Assembly (NCBI GenBank): GCA_900764025.1
Contig: CAAFMM010000277.1
Coordinates: 1 to 8,432, forward strand
DNA length: 8,432 nt
From: an uncultured Collinsella sp.
GTDB taxonomy: Bacteria > Actinomycetota > Coriobacteriia > Coriobacteriales > Coriobacteriaceae
Reading direction: 5' to 3'
The notes under the pieces: generated by a model
Seen by the model: the letters and a program-made list of their open reading frames with translations, nothing else
Database searches by the model: none
Told to the model about the DNA's origin: nothing
Part shown: positions 1-6,565 of the stretch, piece after piece
How the letters are laid out: each line of letters begins with the position of its first letter
Numbering within the stretch: position 1 is the first letter of the stretch
Translations under genes and position numbers: made by a program

Positions 1-52
1 ACGGCGACCACCGAGATCTACACTCTTTCCCTACACGACGCTCTTCCGATCT
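1..52 (+). other. Illumina P5/read-1 sequencing adapter (contamination)
   Basis: These bases match the standard 58-base Illumina universal (P5 plus read-1 primer) adapter from its seventh base to its end, including the terminal CTCTTCCGATCT. I compared them from memory of the adapter sequence. They are an untrimmed library artefact and not part of the organism. Genomic sequence begins at about base 53. On the minus strand the adapter reads as the peptide [11 protein letters not shown], a tail known from contaminated protein database entries, so any minus-strand protein predicted here is spurious. The position also shows that the window starts at a contig end. Confidence 0.98.
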
Positions 53-69
53 CGGGTAAGATAGTCCGC

Positions 70-1881
70 ATGAATACTTCAATTGACATTTCCCACATTC
101 GCAACTTCTCAATCGTTGCGCACATCGACCATGGCAAGTCCACGATCAGTGACCGTATCCTCGAGCTTACCCATACCGTCGACGAGCGCGACATGGAGTC
201 GCAGCTGCTCGACACCATGGATATCGAGCGCGAGCGCGGCATCACGATCAAGTCCAATGCCGTTCGCGTCTCCTATGACGCCGACGATGGCGAGACGTAT
301 CAGTTCAACCTGATCGATACGCCGGGCCACGTGGACTTTACCTATGAGGTCTCGCGTTCGCTGGCCGCTTGCGAGGGCGCGGTGCTTGTCGTCGACGCCA
401 CCCAGGGTGTCGAGGCGCAGACCGTCTCCAACGCGACGCTCGCCATGAACGCCAACCTGGATATCGTGCCCGCCATCAACAAGATCGACCTGCCGTCGGC
501 ACACCCCGACGAGGTTAAGACCGAGATCGAGGATGACCTGGCGATTCCTGCCGACGATGCCGTATGCGTGTCGGGCAAGACCGGCGAGGGCATCCACGAT
601 CTGCTGGAGTCCATTGTCTTTTTGATCTCCCCGCCCAAGGGCGATGCAAACGCGCCGCTTAAGGCGCTCATCCTGGACTCGTATTTTGATGAGTACCGCG
701 GCGTCGTCGCCACAGTCCGCGTGTTTGACGGCTCCATCAAGAAGGGCGATACCCTGCGCATGATGCAGGCCAAGGGCGACTTTTTGGTCGATGGCGTGGG
801 CGTCAAGCGTCCCGCCGAGACCCCGGTCGATGCGCTGACTGTTGGCGAGGTGGGCTATGTGGTCACGGGCTTGAAGGACCCCGAGGCCGTTCGCGTGGGC
901 GACACCCTTACCTGGGCGTCGAATCCCTGCCCCGAGCCGCTGCCGGGCTACCGCGAGGCCAAGCCCATGGTCTACACAGGCCTGTTCCCCATCGACAACA
1001 AGGACTACGAGAACCTGCGTGACGCTCTCGATAAGCTGCATGTCAACGATCCGTCGTTGGTTTGGGAGCCTGAGACGTCGGTGGCGCTGGGCTTTGGCTT
1101 CCGCGTGGGCTTCTTGGGCCTGCTGCATATGGAGGTCGTCAAGGAGCGCCTGGAGCGCGAGTTCAACCTTGACCTCATTGCCACGAGCCCTTCGGTGGAC
1201 TATCACGTCTACAAGACCGACGGCGAGATGGTCGATGTCCGCAGCCCGCAGGATCTGCCCGAGGCTACGCGCATCGAGCGCATTGAGGAGCCCTACCTCA
1301 AGGCCAAGATTATCTGCCCGCCCGAGTATACGGGCGCCGTCATGCAGCTCGCTATCGAGCACCGCGGCATTACGACCGACATGATCCATCTCACGAGCAA
1401 ATCGGTCGAGATGCGCTTTGATATGCCGCTCGCCGAACTCATCCTAGACTTCTTTGACCAGCTCAAGAGCCGTACCAAGGGCTATGCTTCGCTCGACTAC
1501 GAGTTCAACGAGTACCGTCCCTCCGAGCTCGTCAAGCTCGATATCCTGCTTTCGGGCGACGAGGTGGACGCGCTGTCGTTTATCGTGCACAAGGACAAGG
1601 CCTATGGCCTGGCTCGCGGCCTGTGCGACAAGCTCAAGGAAATCATTCCGCGCCAGCTGTTCGAGGTTCCTATTCAGGGTGCTATCGGCAACAAGATCAT
1701 CGCCCGCTCCACCGTCAAGGCGCGCCGCAAGGACGTGCTGGCCAAGTGTTATGGCGGTGATATCTCGCGTAAGCGCAAGCTGCTCGAGAAGCAGAAAGAG
1801 GGCAAGAAGCGCATGAAGGCCATCGGTTCGGTCGAGGTCCCGCAGGAGGCCTTTATGGCGATCCTCAAGGTGGACGAGTAG
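70..1881 (+). CDS. lepA: Elongation factor 4 (LepA), ribosome-associated GTPase
   Basis: This is a translational GTPase that binds ribosomes. LepA has been linked to back-translocation and to 30S subunit biogenesis, and works in the cytoplasm or at the membrane. The 603-residue protein has the usual family length of about 600. Seen in the sequence: the G1 P-loop AHIDHGKST (residues 17-25), the RGITIK switch region (about 56-61), DTPGH (83-87) and NKID (137-140). After the G domain come the EF-Tu-like and EF-G-like domains, including [11 protein letters not shown], and the LepA-specific C-terminal domain ending in [17 protein letters not shown]. The ATG start agrees with the family N-terminus ([16 protein letters not shown]). 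Only 17 genomic bases precede it, with a weak GGGTAAGA as possible ribosome binding site, so its promoter is off the contig. It is the first gene of a tight lepA-dusB-hemW run. Confidence 0.97.
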   Translation: MNTSIDISHIRNFSIVAHIDHGKSTISDRILELTHTVDERDMESQLLDTMDIERERGITIKSNAVRVSYDADDGETYQFNLIDTPGHVDFTYEVSRSLAACEGAVLVVDATQGVEAQTVSNATLAMNANLDIVPAINKIDLPSAHPDEVKTEIEDDLAIPADDAVCVSGKTGEGIHDLLESIVFLISPPKGDANAPLKALILDSYFDEYRGVVATVRVFDGSIKKGDTLRMMQAKGDFLVDGVGVKRPAETPVDALTVGEVGYVVTGLKDPEAVRVGDTLTWASNPCPEPLPGYREAKPMVYTGLFPIDNKDYENLRDALDKLHVNDPSLVWEPETSVALGFGFRVGFLGLLHMEVVKERLEREFNLDLIATSPSVDYHVYKTDGEMVDVRSPQDLPEATRIERIEEPYLKAKIICPPEYTGAVMQLAIEHRGITTDMIHLTSKSVEMRFDMPLAELILDFFDQLKSRTKGYASLDYEFNEYRPSELVKLDILLSGDEVDALSFIVHKDKAYGLARGLCDKLKEIIPRQLFEVPIQGAIGNKIIARSTVKARRKDVLAKCYGGDISRKRKLLEKQKEGKKRMKAIGSVEVPQEAFMAILKVDE

Positions 1882-1885
1882 GTCC

Positions 1886-2929
1886 ATGGCGCTTTCTGAA
1901 TACAGTACGCGGCTGCTGGGTGCCTATGCCGAGCAGCCTTTCCTTATGGCCCCCATGGCCGGCGTGACCGATCCCGCCTATCGCATCATGTGCCGCCGCC
2001 GCGGTGCCCATCTTGCCTATAGCGAGATGGTGAGCGTGGCGGGCCTTGCCTATGCCAGCAATAAGACGTGGCGCCTGGTGCTGCCTGCCGATGAGGAACA
2101 GCAGATCTGCGTGCAGCTCTTTGGCTCCAAGCCCGATCAGTTTGCGAGCGCTGTCGCTGCCGTCGAGGAGCGTGTGGGCGATCGCCTGTCGCTGATCGAT
2201 ATCAACATGGCCTGCCCGGCTCGCAAGGTCGTCACCAAGGGCGAGGGCTCGGCGCTTATGCGTACGCCCGAGCTGGCCGAGCGCATCGTCGAGGCGGCGG
2301 TGGGCGCGGCGCACGTGCCCGTGACCGTAAAGATCCGCAAGGGCTTTTACGCCGAAGACCGCAATGCCGCGACGTTTGCCCAGATGCTCGAGGGGGCAGG
2401 GGCCGCTGCGGTGGCGGTACATGGTCGCTGTGCCACGCAGCTTTATACGGGTCAGGCCGATTGGTCGGTCGTCGATGAGGTCGCAGATGCCGTCGAGATT
2501 CCCGTGATCGGTTCGGGCGACGTGTTCTGCGCCGAGGATGCGGCGGAGCGTCTGCGCAGCTCTGGCGCCAGTGCCGTGTTTATCGCGCGCGGTATCTATG
2601 GCAATCCCTGGGTGTTCGGCGATGCCCGCGCCCTTGCGCTCGATGGCACGCCGGCGCCGTCTCGCTCCTCATGCGAGCGCCTGGATGCCCTTCGCGAGCA
2701 CCTGACGCTCACGCACGAGCTGTTGCCGCTCATGTCGCGTGCCCGCACGTACGCGAGCTGGTATCTAAAGGGCATGCCCCATGCTGCCGCCTGGCGCGCC
2801 CAAGTGGTGCGCTGCTCCACATACGAGGAGTTCATGGCATTGGTCGATGATATCGAGCGCGATGTGGTGGCCTGCGAGGCCGCACTTGCTGCCGGCGAGT
2901 CGGTGCCCGCTCATCCGCTGGAGGCCTAA
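1886..2929 (+). CDS. dusB: tRNA-dihydrouridine synthase, DusB-type
   Basis: This flavoenzyme reduces uridines in the tRNA D-loop to dihydrouridine, using FMN and NAD(P)H. The 347 residues fit the family (about 320-350). Seen: the N-terminal FMN-barrel signature MAPMAGVTDPAYR (21-33), QLFGSKPDQF (77-86), and the active-site segment INMACPARKV with the likely catalytic Cys110. Further on are VTVKIRKGF with Lys149, the HGR of the phosphate/FMN-binding segment (179-181) followed by QLYTGQADW, and IGSGDV and IARGIYGNPWVFG near residues 208-245. A small helical domain follows the barrel. Small departures from the common pattern are NMACPAR for the usual NMGCPA(P)K and HGRCATQ for HGRTREQ. The ATG lies 4 bases after the lepA stop with only a weak Shine-Dalgarno (AAGGTGG, 1867-1873), so translation is probably coupled to lepA. 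Assignment to DusB rather than another Dus clade is less certain than the family itself. Confidence 0.93.
   Translation: MALSEYSTRLLGAYAEQPFLMAPMAGVTDPAYRIMCRRRGAHLAYSEMVSVAGLAYASNKTWRLVLPADEEQQICVQLFGSKPDQFASAVAAVEERVGDRLSLIDINMACPARKVVTKGEGSALMRTPELAERIVEAAVGAAHVPVTVKIRKGFYAEDRNAATFAQMLEGAGAAAVAVHGRCATQLYTGQADWSVVDEVADAVEIPVIGSGDVFCAEDAAERLRSSGASAVFIARGIYGNPWVFGDARALALDGTPAPSRSSCERLDALREHLTLTHELLPLMSRARTYASWYLKGMPHAAAWRAQVVRCSTYEEFMALVDDIERDVVACEAALAAGESVPAHPLEA
2920..2924 (+). promoter_or_regulatory. Ribosome binding site for hemW
   Basis: GGAGG lies inside the last codons of dusB, 7 bases before the GTG at 2932. It supports that non-ATG start and suggests coupled translation with dusB. 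Confidence 0.7.
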
Positions 2930-2931
2930 CG

Positions 2932-4164
2932 GTGGCCGTTACCGCGCTGTACGTGCATGTGCCGTTTTGCGCCCAAAAGTGCCGGTACTGTGACTTTGAC
3001 TCACGCAGTTTTGCTCCGTGCGACCTGAGCGCTGCGCTCGATGCCTATTTTGAGCAGTTGTATGCGCGCCTCGATGCCTTTGGCGACGCCGGGGCGCTTG
3101 CGCAGATCCGTACCGTCTATGTTGGCGGCGGCACGCCGTCGCTGGCGGGGGAGCGCCTGGTAGAACTCGCCCGGCGTATCTCTGCGTGGTGCAAGCCCGT
3201 TGAGTTTACCTGCGAAGCCAATCCTGAGTCGCTGACCGCCGAGCTTACCGCTGCGCTTGCCAAGGTTGGTGTCACACGCGTCTCTCTGGGCGTGCAAACG
3301 CTCGATAACGCCGAACTTACCGCCATCGGTCGCATTCACGATGCCGATCGGGCGCTCGCTGCCATCACGACGGTTAAGGACGCCGGGCTCGATGTGTCGT
3401 GCGACCTGATGTGCGGCCTTCCCGGGCAGACCGCCGTAAGCTGGCAGCGTACGCTCGATGGCGTACTGGCGGTGGAACCGCATCATGTATCGGTGTACCC
3501 GCTCACACTCGAGGAGGGCACGCCGCTCTACCTCATGGCGTGCCGTGACGAGTCGCTCGAGCCCGACGAGGATTTTCAGGCTGCATGCATGGACGCGGCG
3601 CGTGAGCGCCTGGGTGCGGCCGGCTATCAGCCGTATGAGGTGGCAAGCTACGCGCTCGACGGCCATGAGTGTGCCCATAACATTGCCTATTGGACCGGAC
3701 AGGGCTATCTGGGCTTGGGTCGCTCTGCCGCCGGTATGCTCGACGCCGAGGATTTCGATCGCTTGGCCGGGCTGTTTCCCGACGTGCCTGCTCGCGGCGA
3801 TGCGTATCGCGTGCGCTTGGTGCAACGCAACGATGCCGCGACGACGTTTGAGGCCGAGTTTCTGTCGCAGCGCGAGGCTGCGGCCGAGGATTTGATGCTC
3901 GCCTGTCGCATGACGCGTGGCATTGGGCCCGACCTTCTGGTTCGCTCGGCAAGCGTTATCGCTGCAGACGAGCTAGCGGCGGCCTGTGACCGTGCGCTCG
4001 TGTTGGGCCTTGCCACCTGGGTGCCCGATGATATCGAGGGGCATACGGGGCGCGTCACCTCGAAAGACGTTGTCGCAGGTCGTGCCCACGCTCGTTTAGC
4101 GCCCACCCACTTGGGCTGGCTCGATGGAAATGTGCTGTTCGAGCTGTTTTGGGGTCTAGCCTAG
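2932..4164 (+). CDS. hemW: Radical SAM heme chaperone HemW (HemN-like)
   Basis: HemW is a radical SAM protein that binds heme and delivers it to target proteins. It was long annotated as oxygen-independent coproporphyrinogen III oxidase because of its similarity to HemN. Seen: the cluster motif VPFCAQKCRYCDF with Cys13, Cys17 and Cys20 followed by D-F. HemN has a further Cys where Phe22 stands here, which favours HemW. Also visible are YVGGGTPS (63-70), CEANPES (94-100), SLGVQT (118-123), CDLMCGLPGQT (157-167) and HNIAYWTGQGYLGLGRSAAG (about 249-268). The HemW C-terminal domain is present, including PTHLGWLDGNVLFELFW near the end. The 410 residues are slightly more than the usual 375-400. The start is GTG with GGAGG 7 bases upstream, and the gene begins 2 bases after the dusB stop. 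The lepA-hemW neighbourhood is common in bacteria, though here dusB lies between them. Confidence 0.94.
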   Translation: MAVTALYVHVPFCAQKCRYCDFDSRSFAPCDLSAALDAYFEQLYARLDAFGDAGALAQIRTVYVGGGTPSLAGERLVELARRISAWCKPVEFTCEANPESLTAELTAALAKVGVTRVSLGVQTLDNAELTAIGRIHDADRALAAITTVKDAGLDVSCDLMCGLPGQTAVSWQRTLDGVLAVEPHHVSVYPLTLEEGTPLYLMACRDESLEPDEDFQAACMDAARERLGAAGYQPYEVASYALDGHECAHNIAYWTGQGYLGLGRSAAGMLDAEDFDRLAGLFPDVPARGDAYRVRLVQRNDAATTFEAEFLSQREAAAEDLMLACRMTRGIGPDLLVRSASVIAADELAAACDRALVLGLATWVPDDIEGHTGRVTSKDVVAGRAHARLAPTHLGWLDGNVLFELFWGLA

Positions 4165-4222
4165 GCCGCTCGGGTAGAATTACCGCAATATATACGCTGC
4201 TGTGAGCAGGAGGTTGCCGCGC
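4165..4222 (+). promoter_or_regulatory. Intergenic leader with candidate promoter for the membrane-type dnaJ
   Basis: This 58-base gap follows three almost gapless genes, so it may carry a promoter. TAGAAT (4175-4180) matches the TATAAT -10 box at 5 of 6 positions and would place the transcript start near 4187, about 36 bases before the ATG. I see no good -35 box at 16-18 bases spacing. TATATA at 4189-4194 is a weaker alternative. The -10 candidate lies in a small inverted repeat, GGTA-GAAT-TACC (4173-4184). No CIRCE (TTAGCACTC-N9-GAGTGCTAA) or HAIR operator is visible, so HrcA or HspR control is not supported here. Confidence 0.35.
4208..4213 (+). promoter_or_regulatory. Strong Shine-Dalgarno deciding the start at 4223
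   Basis: AGGAGG ends 9 bases before the ATG at 4223. It rules out the in-frame GTG at 4202, which lies upstream of it, and disfavours the in-frame ATG at 4232, which is 18 bases away. Confidence 0.8.
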
Positions 4223-5326
4223 ATGGCGACGATGAACGAAAAAGATTACTACGAGATTTTGGGTGTCTCTAAGGACGCCACCTCGCGTGATATACAGAAG
4301 GCCTTCCAGCAAAAGGCCCGCAAGCTCCATCCGGACGTCAACAAAGAACCGGATGCCGAGGAAAAGTTCAAAGAGGTTTCCGAGGCCTATGCCGTGCTTT
4401 CGGACGAGCAGAAGCGTGCGCGCTACGACGCCATGCGCTCGGGCAACCCCTTCGCCGGCGCTCCTACGGCTTCTCCCTATGGCGGCGGCTACGCCGGCAG
4501 CGCGGGCTATGGCAATCCCTTTGAGGGCGGCTTTCCCTTTGGTGGCTCCTGGGGCCAGCCGCGTCGCGGGCAGGCTGCCTATAATCCCGAGAACGGCGCC
4601 AACGTGGTCGTCGATATTAAGCTCGACGCCAAGGAGGCCAAGGGCGGTGCCCGCAAGACCGTCCGCTATACGCGCTTCGATACCTGTGGTCACTGCGGCG
4701 GCTCGGGTTCTGTCTCCTCCGAGCATGCACATACCTGTCCGAGCTGCGGCGGTCGCGGCCACATCGACGTCGACCTGTCCTTCCTGTTCGGTGCCGGCAC
4801 GTTCCAGTCGGTCTGCCCCGAGTGCGGCGGTTCCGGTAAGGTCGTCGCCGACCCCTGCCCCGATTGCGGCGGCAGCGGGCGGACCCGTGTGACCTCCGAG
4901 CAGACGATTGAGTTTCCCGCCGGCACGCACGATGGCGACGAGGTCCGCATTAGCGGTATGGGCCATGCCGGCACCAACGGCGCCTCGGGCGGCGATCTGG
5001 TCGGTCGCGCCCATGTTGAGGCCGAGCGTCTGGAGGGCAAGGCCCGTACCGGTTTTTATCTGATGGGCATCGTGGCGCCGTTTTTGGTGCTGTCGGCCAT
5101 CTCGGGCGTGTTCTCGGCCTTTGCCGTGATGTGCTTTATTCCGTTTGCCATGGGCCTGTTCATGGTGCTCTCGGACGGCGTGCTTCACCGCAGCCTGCTG
5201 TGGTGGAAGCGCGGCGCGATGCAGTTTGTCAACGGTTTTGCCAACGGATTTATGTTTGCGCTCGTGTCGGTTTGGTTTGCGAGCTGCTCGCAGCGTGCCA
5301 TGCTTTCGCCATACGCAATGCAATAA
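4223..5326 (+). CDS. DnaJ-type co-chaperone with C-terminal membrane segments in place of CTD-II
   Basis: Type-I J-proteins stimulate the Hsp70 ATPase and present clients to it. In this 367-residue protein I see a J domain (about 8-71) with HPD at 36-38, then a Gly/Phe/Tyr/Pro-rich linker (about 74-124) with two GNPF repeats. A zinc domain has four motifs: CGHCGGSG (155), CPSCGGRG (172), CPECGGSG (198) and CPDCGGSG (212). Their spacing is identical to that in the downstream DnaJ. The first C-terminal domain runs to [11 protein letters not shown] (about 257-266). The second C-terminal and dimerisation domain is missing. Instead there are two hydrophobic stretches (about 278-296 and 298-316), a basic HRSLLWWKR loop, and a third stretch (about 334-354). 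By the positive-inside rule the J domain would face the cytoplasm. Codon use stays GC-rich through the tail, which argues against a frameshift. The start at 4223 is set by AGGAGG. The membrane location is inferred. The J-protein call is secure. Confidence 0.9.
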   Translation: MATMNEKDYYEILGVSKDATSRDIQKAFQQKARKLHPDVNKEPDAEEKFKEVSEAYAVLSDEQKRARYDAMRSGNPFAGAPTASPYGGGYAGSAGYGNPFEGGFPFGGSWGQPRRGQAAYNPENGANVVVDIKLDAKEAKGGARKTVRYTRFDTCGHCGGSGSVSSEHAHTCPSCGGRGHIDVDLSFLFGAGTFQSVCPECGGSGKVVADPCPDCGGSGRTRVTSEQTIEFPAGTHDGDEVRISGMGHAGTNGASGGDLVGRAHVEAERLEGKARTGFYLMGIVAPFLVLSAISGVFSAFAVMCFIPFAMGLFMVLSDGVLHRSLLWWKRGAMQFVNGFANGFMFALVSVWFASCSQRAMLSPYAMQ

Positions 5327-5407
5327 CATCAAACCCTCTGTTTGCGGCCGGCCCAGCTTGGGTATAGGACGCACTGTGACAATAATGAAAGTCGGAAGGA
5401 TTCGGTC
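5327..5407 (+). promoter_or_regulatory. Intergenic leader with candidate promoter for dnaJ
   Basis: This 81-base gap is the longest in the window. A possible promoter is TTGGGT (5358-5363), a 17-base spacer, then AATAAT (5381-5386, 5 of 6 matches to TATAAT). It would start the transcript only about 15 bases before the GTG. Small inverted repeats are CAAAC-CCTCT-GTTTG (5330-5344) and CCCA-GCT-TGGG (5352-5362). Neither is followed by a T run, so they are not convincing terminators. The ribosome binding site GGAAGGA (5394-5400) ends 7 bases before the start. No CIRCE or HAIR operator is seen. Confidence 0.35.
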
Positions 5408-6556
5408 GTGTCGGAAAATAGGGATTACTACGAGGTGCTTGGCGTCGACAAGGATGCCGACGCGCGGACGATTAAACGCGCGTTTCTAAAGAAGGCCCGC
5501 ACCGTACACCCGGACGTTTCGGACGACCCCGAGGCCGAGGCCAAGTTCAAGGAGCTCAACGAGGCATATTCCGTTCTTTCCGATGAGCAGAAGCGTGCTA
5601 ACTACGACCGTTACGGCACTGCCGACGGCCCTGGTGGTTCGGGCTACGTCGATATCAATGATATCTTTGGTGGCATGGGCATGGACGACCTCTTCTCCTC
5701 GTTCTTTGGCGGCGGTGCTGGCGGTGGCGCCCGAAATCGCCGTGAGCGTCGTCGCGGCCGCGATATGGCCATCTCCCTTTCGGTGACCCTTGAGGAGGCG
5801 GCGCTCGGTTGCAAAAAGACAATCAGCTATGACCGCCTTGCTCCCTGCGAGGATTGCAACGGCACCGGTAGGGCCGAGGGCGCACAGGAAAAGCAGTGCA
5901 GCCGCTGCCACGGCACGGGCTATGTCACGACGGTCCAGCGTTCGTTCCTGGGCCAGGTTCAGTCCTCTTCGCCCTGTCCCGACTGCCACGGCGAAGGCAC
6001 GGTCATCGACCATCCCTGCGAGACCTGTGATGGCCAGGGCCGCACGCCTTCTCACGAAAAGATTGACATCGATATTCCCGCCGGTGTTTCGACCGGTCGC
6101 CAGTTGCGCGTGAGTGGTTTTGGCGAGGCCGGCCTACGCGGCGAGCCGTCGGGCGACCTGATCGTCAACGTGCGTGTCGCCGACCACGAGCGTTTTAAGC
6201 GTAATGGCGATGACCTGTATTTGGTGAGCGATATCTCGATTGCGCAGGCCGCGCTCGGTTGCGAGATTGAGGTCGAGGGCATTATGCCCGACGAGGTCGT
6301 CAAGGTGTGCGTCCCCGCCGGCACACAGTACGGTGACACCGTGAGCATCAACAATTACGGCATGCCGCGTATCGGCGGTGGCGGTTCGCGTGGCCGTCTG
6401 ATCGTTCAGCTGCGCGTGGTCGTCCCCACCAATCTCTCCAACAAGCAGCGCGAGCTGCTTCGTGCCTTTGCCGACGAGATGGGCGATGACGTCGCATCCG
6501 GTAAGAAGTCGGTGACCGACCGTATCAAGAGTGCCCTCGACGACATCCTCGATTAA
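5408..6556 (+). CDS. dnaJ: Chaperone protein DnaJ (canonical type I)
   Basis: This is the Hsp40 partner of DnaK. It binds unfolded clients and stimulates DnaK ATP hydrolysis in the cytoplasm. The 382 residues match the family length. In order: a J domain (about 5-68) with HPD at 34-36; a short G/F region with a DIF motif (85-87) and FFGGGAGGG; and an arginine-rich patch RNRRERRRGR (109-118). Then come a zinc domain with CEDCNGTG (147), CSRCHGTG (164), CPDCHGEG (190) and CETCDGQG (204), C-terminal domain I to SGDLIVNVRV (about 248-257), and domain II (about 258-340) with the C-terminal dimerisation helix. The start is GTG at 5408 with GGAAGGA 7 bases upstream. The reading frame is open further upstream, but those codons look non-coding. 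dnaK and grpE are not adjacent and must lie elsewhere if this protein works as usual. The gene ends 9 bases before mtaB. Confidence 0.97.
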   Translation: MSENRDYYEVLGVDKDADARTIKRAFLKKARTVHPDVSDDPEAEAKFKELNEAYSVLSDEQKRANYDRYGTADGPGGSGYVDINDIFGGMGMDDLFSSFFGGGAGGGARNRRERRRGRDMAISLSVTLEEAALGCKKTISYDRLAPCEDCNGTGRAEGAQEKQCSRCHGTGYVTTVQRSFLGQVQSSSPCPDCHGEGTVIDHPCETCDGQGRTPSHEKIDIDIPAGVSTGRQLRVSGFGEAGLRGEPSGDLIVNVRVADHERFKRNGDDLYLVSDISIAQAALGCEIEVEGIMPDEVVKVCVPAGTQYGDTVSINNYGMPRIGGGGSRGRLIVQLRVVVPTNLSNKQRELLRAFADEMGDDVASGKKSVTDRIKSALDDILD

Positions 6557-6560
6557 GGAG
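6554..6560 (+). promoter_or_regulatory. Ribosome binding site of mtaB overlapping the dnaJ stop codon
   Basis: TAAGGAG contains the dnaJ stop TAA and an AAGGAG Shine-Dalgarno ending 5 bases before the GTG at 6566. It fixes that start and implies translational coupling of dnaJ and mtaB. Confidence 0.75.
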
Positions 6561-6565
6561 CCCGC

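Noticed and set aside
18..257. Minus-strand 79-residue reading frame ending in [11 protein letters not shown]
   Set aside because: Its C-terminus is the translated Illumina adapter and the rest is antisense to lepA.
109..1389. Minus-strand 426-residue open frame over lepA
   Set aside because: It is an antisense shadow of a complete, well-conserved LepA.
4202..4222. GTG at 4202 as the start of the upstream J-protein
   Set aside because: The AGGAGG Shine-Dalgarno lies downstream of it and is well placed for the ATG at 4223. The J domain begins right after that ATG.
5030..5326. Frameshift as the origin of the hydrophobic tail of the upstream J-protein
   Set aside because: Codon use remains GC-rich at third positions through most of the tail and the frame stays open. 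No other frame here continues the missing CTD-II sequence.
5330..5362. Intrinsic terminator after the first J-protein gene
   Set aside because: The inverted repeats have only 4-5 base-pair stems and no following T run.
4055..5374. Minus-strand 439-residue open frame across the membrane-type dnaJ
   Set aside because: It is low-complexity, Ala/Gly/His-rich antisense translation of a gene with a J domain and zinc motifs. No family motif is visible.
4165..5407. CIRCE or HAIR heat-shock operators
   Set aside because: I looked for the TTAGCACTC/GAGTGCTAA and CTTGAGT/ACTCAAG pairs in both intergenic gaps and found neither.
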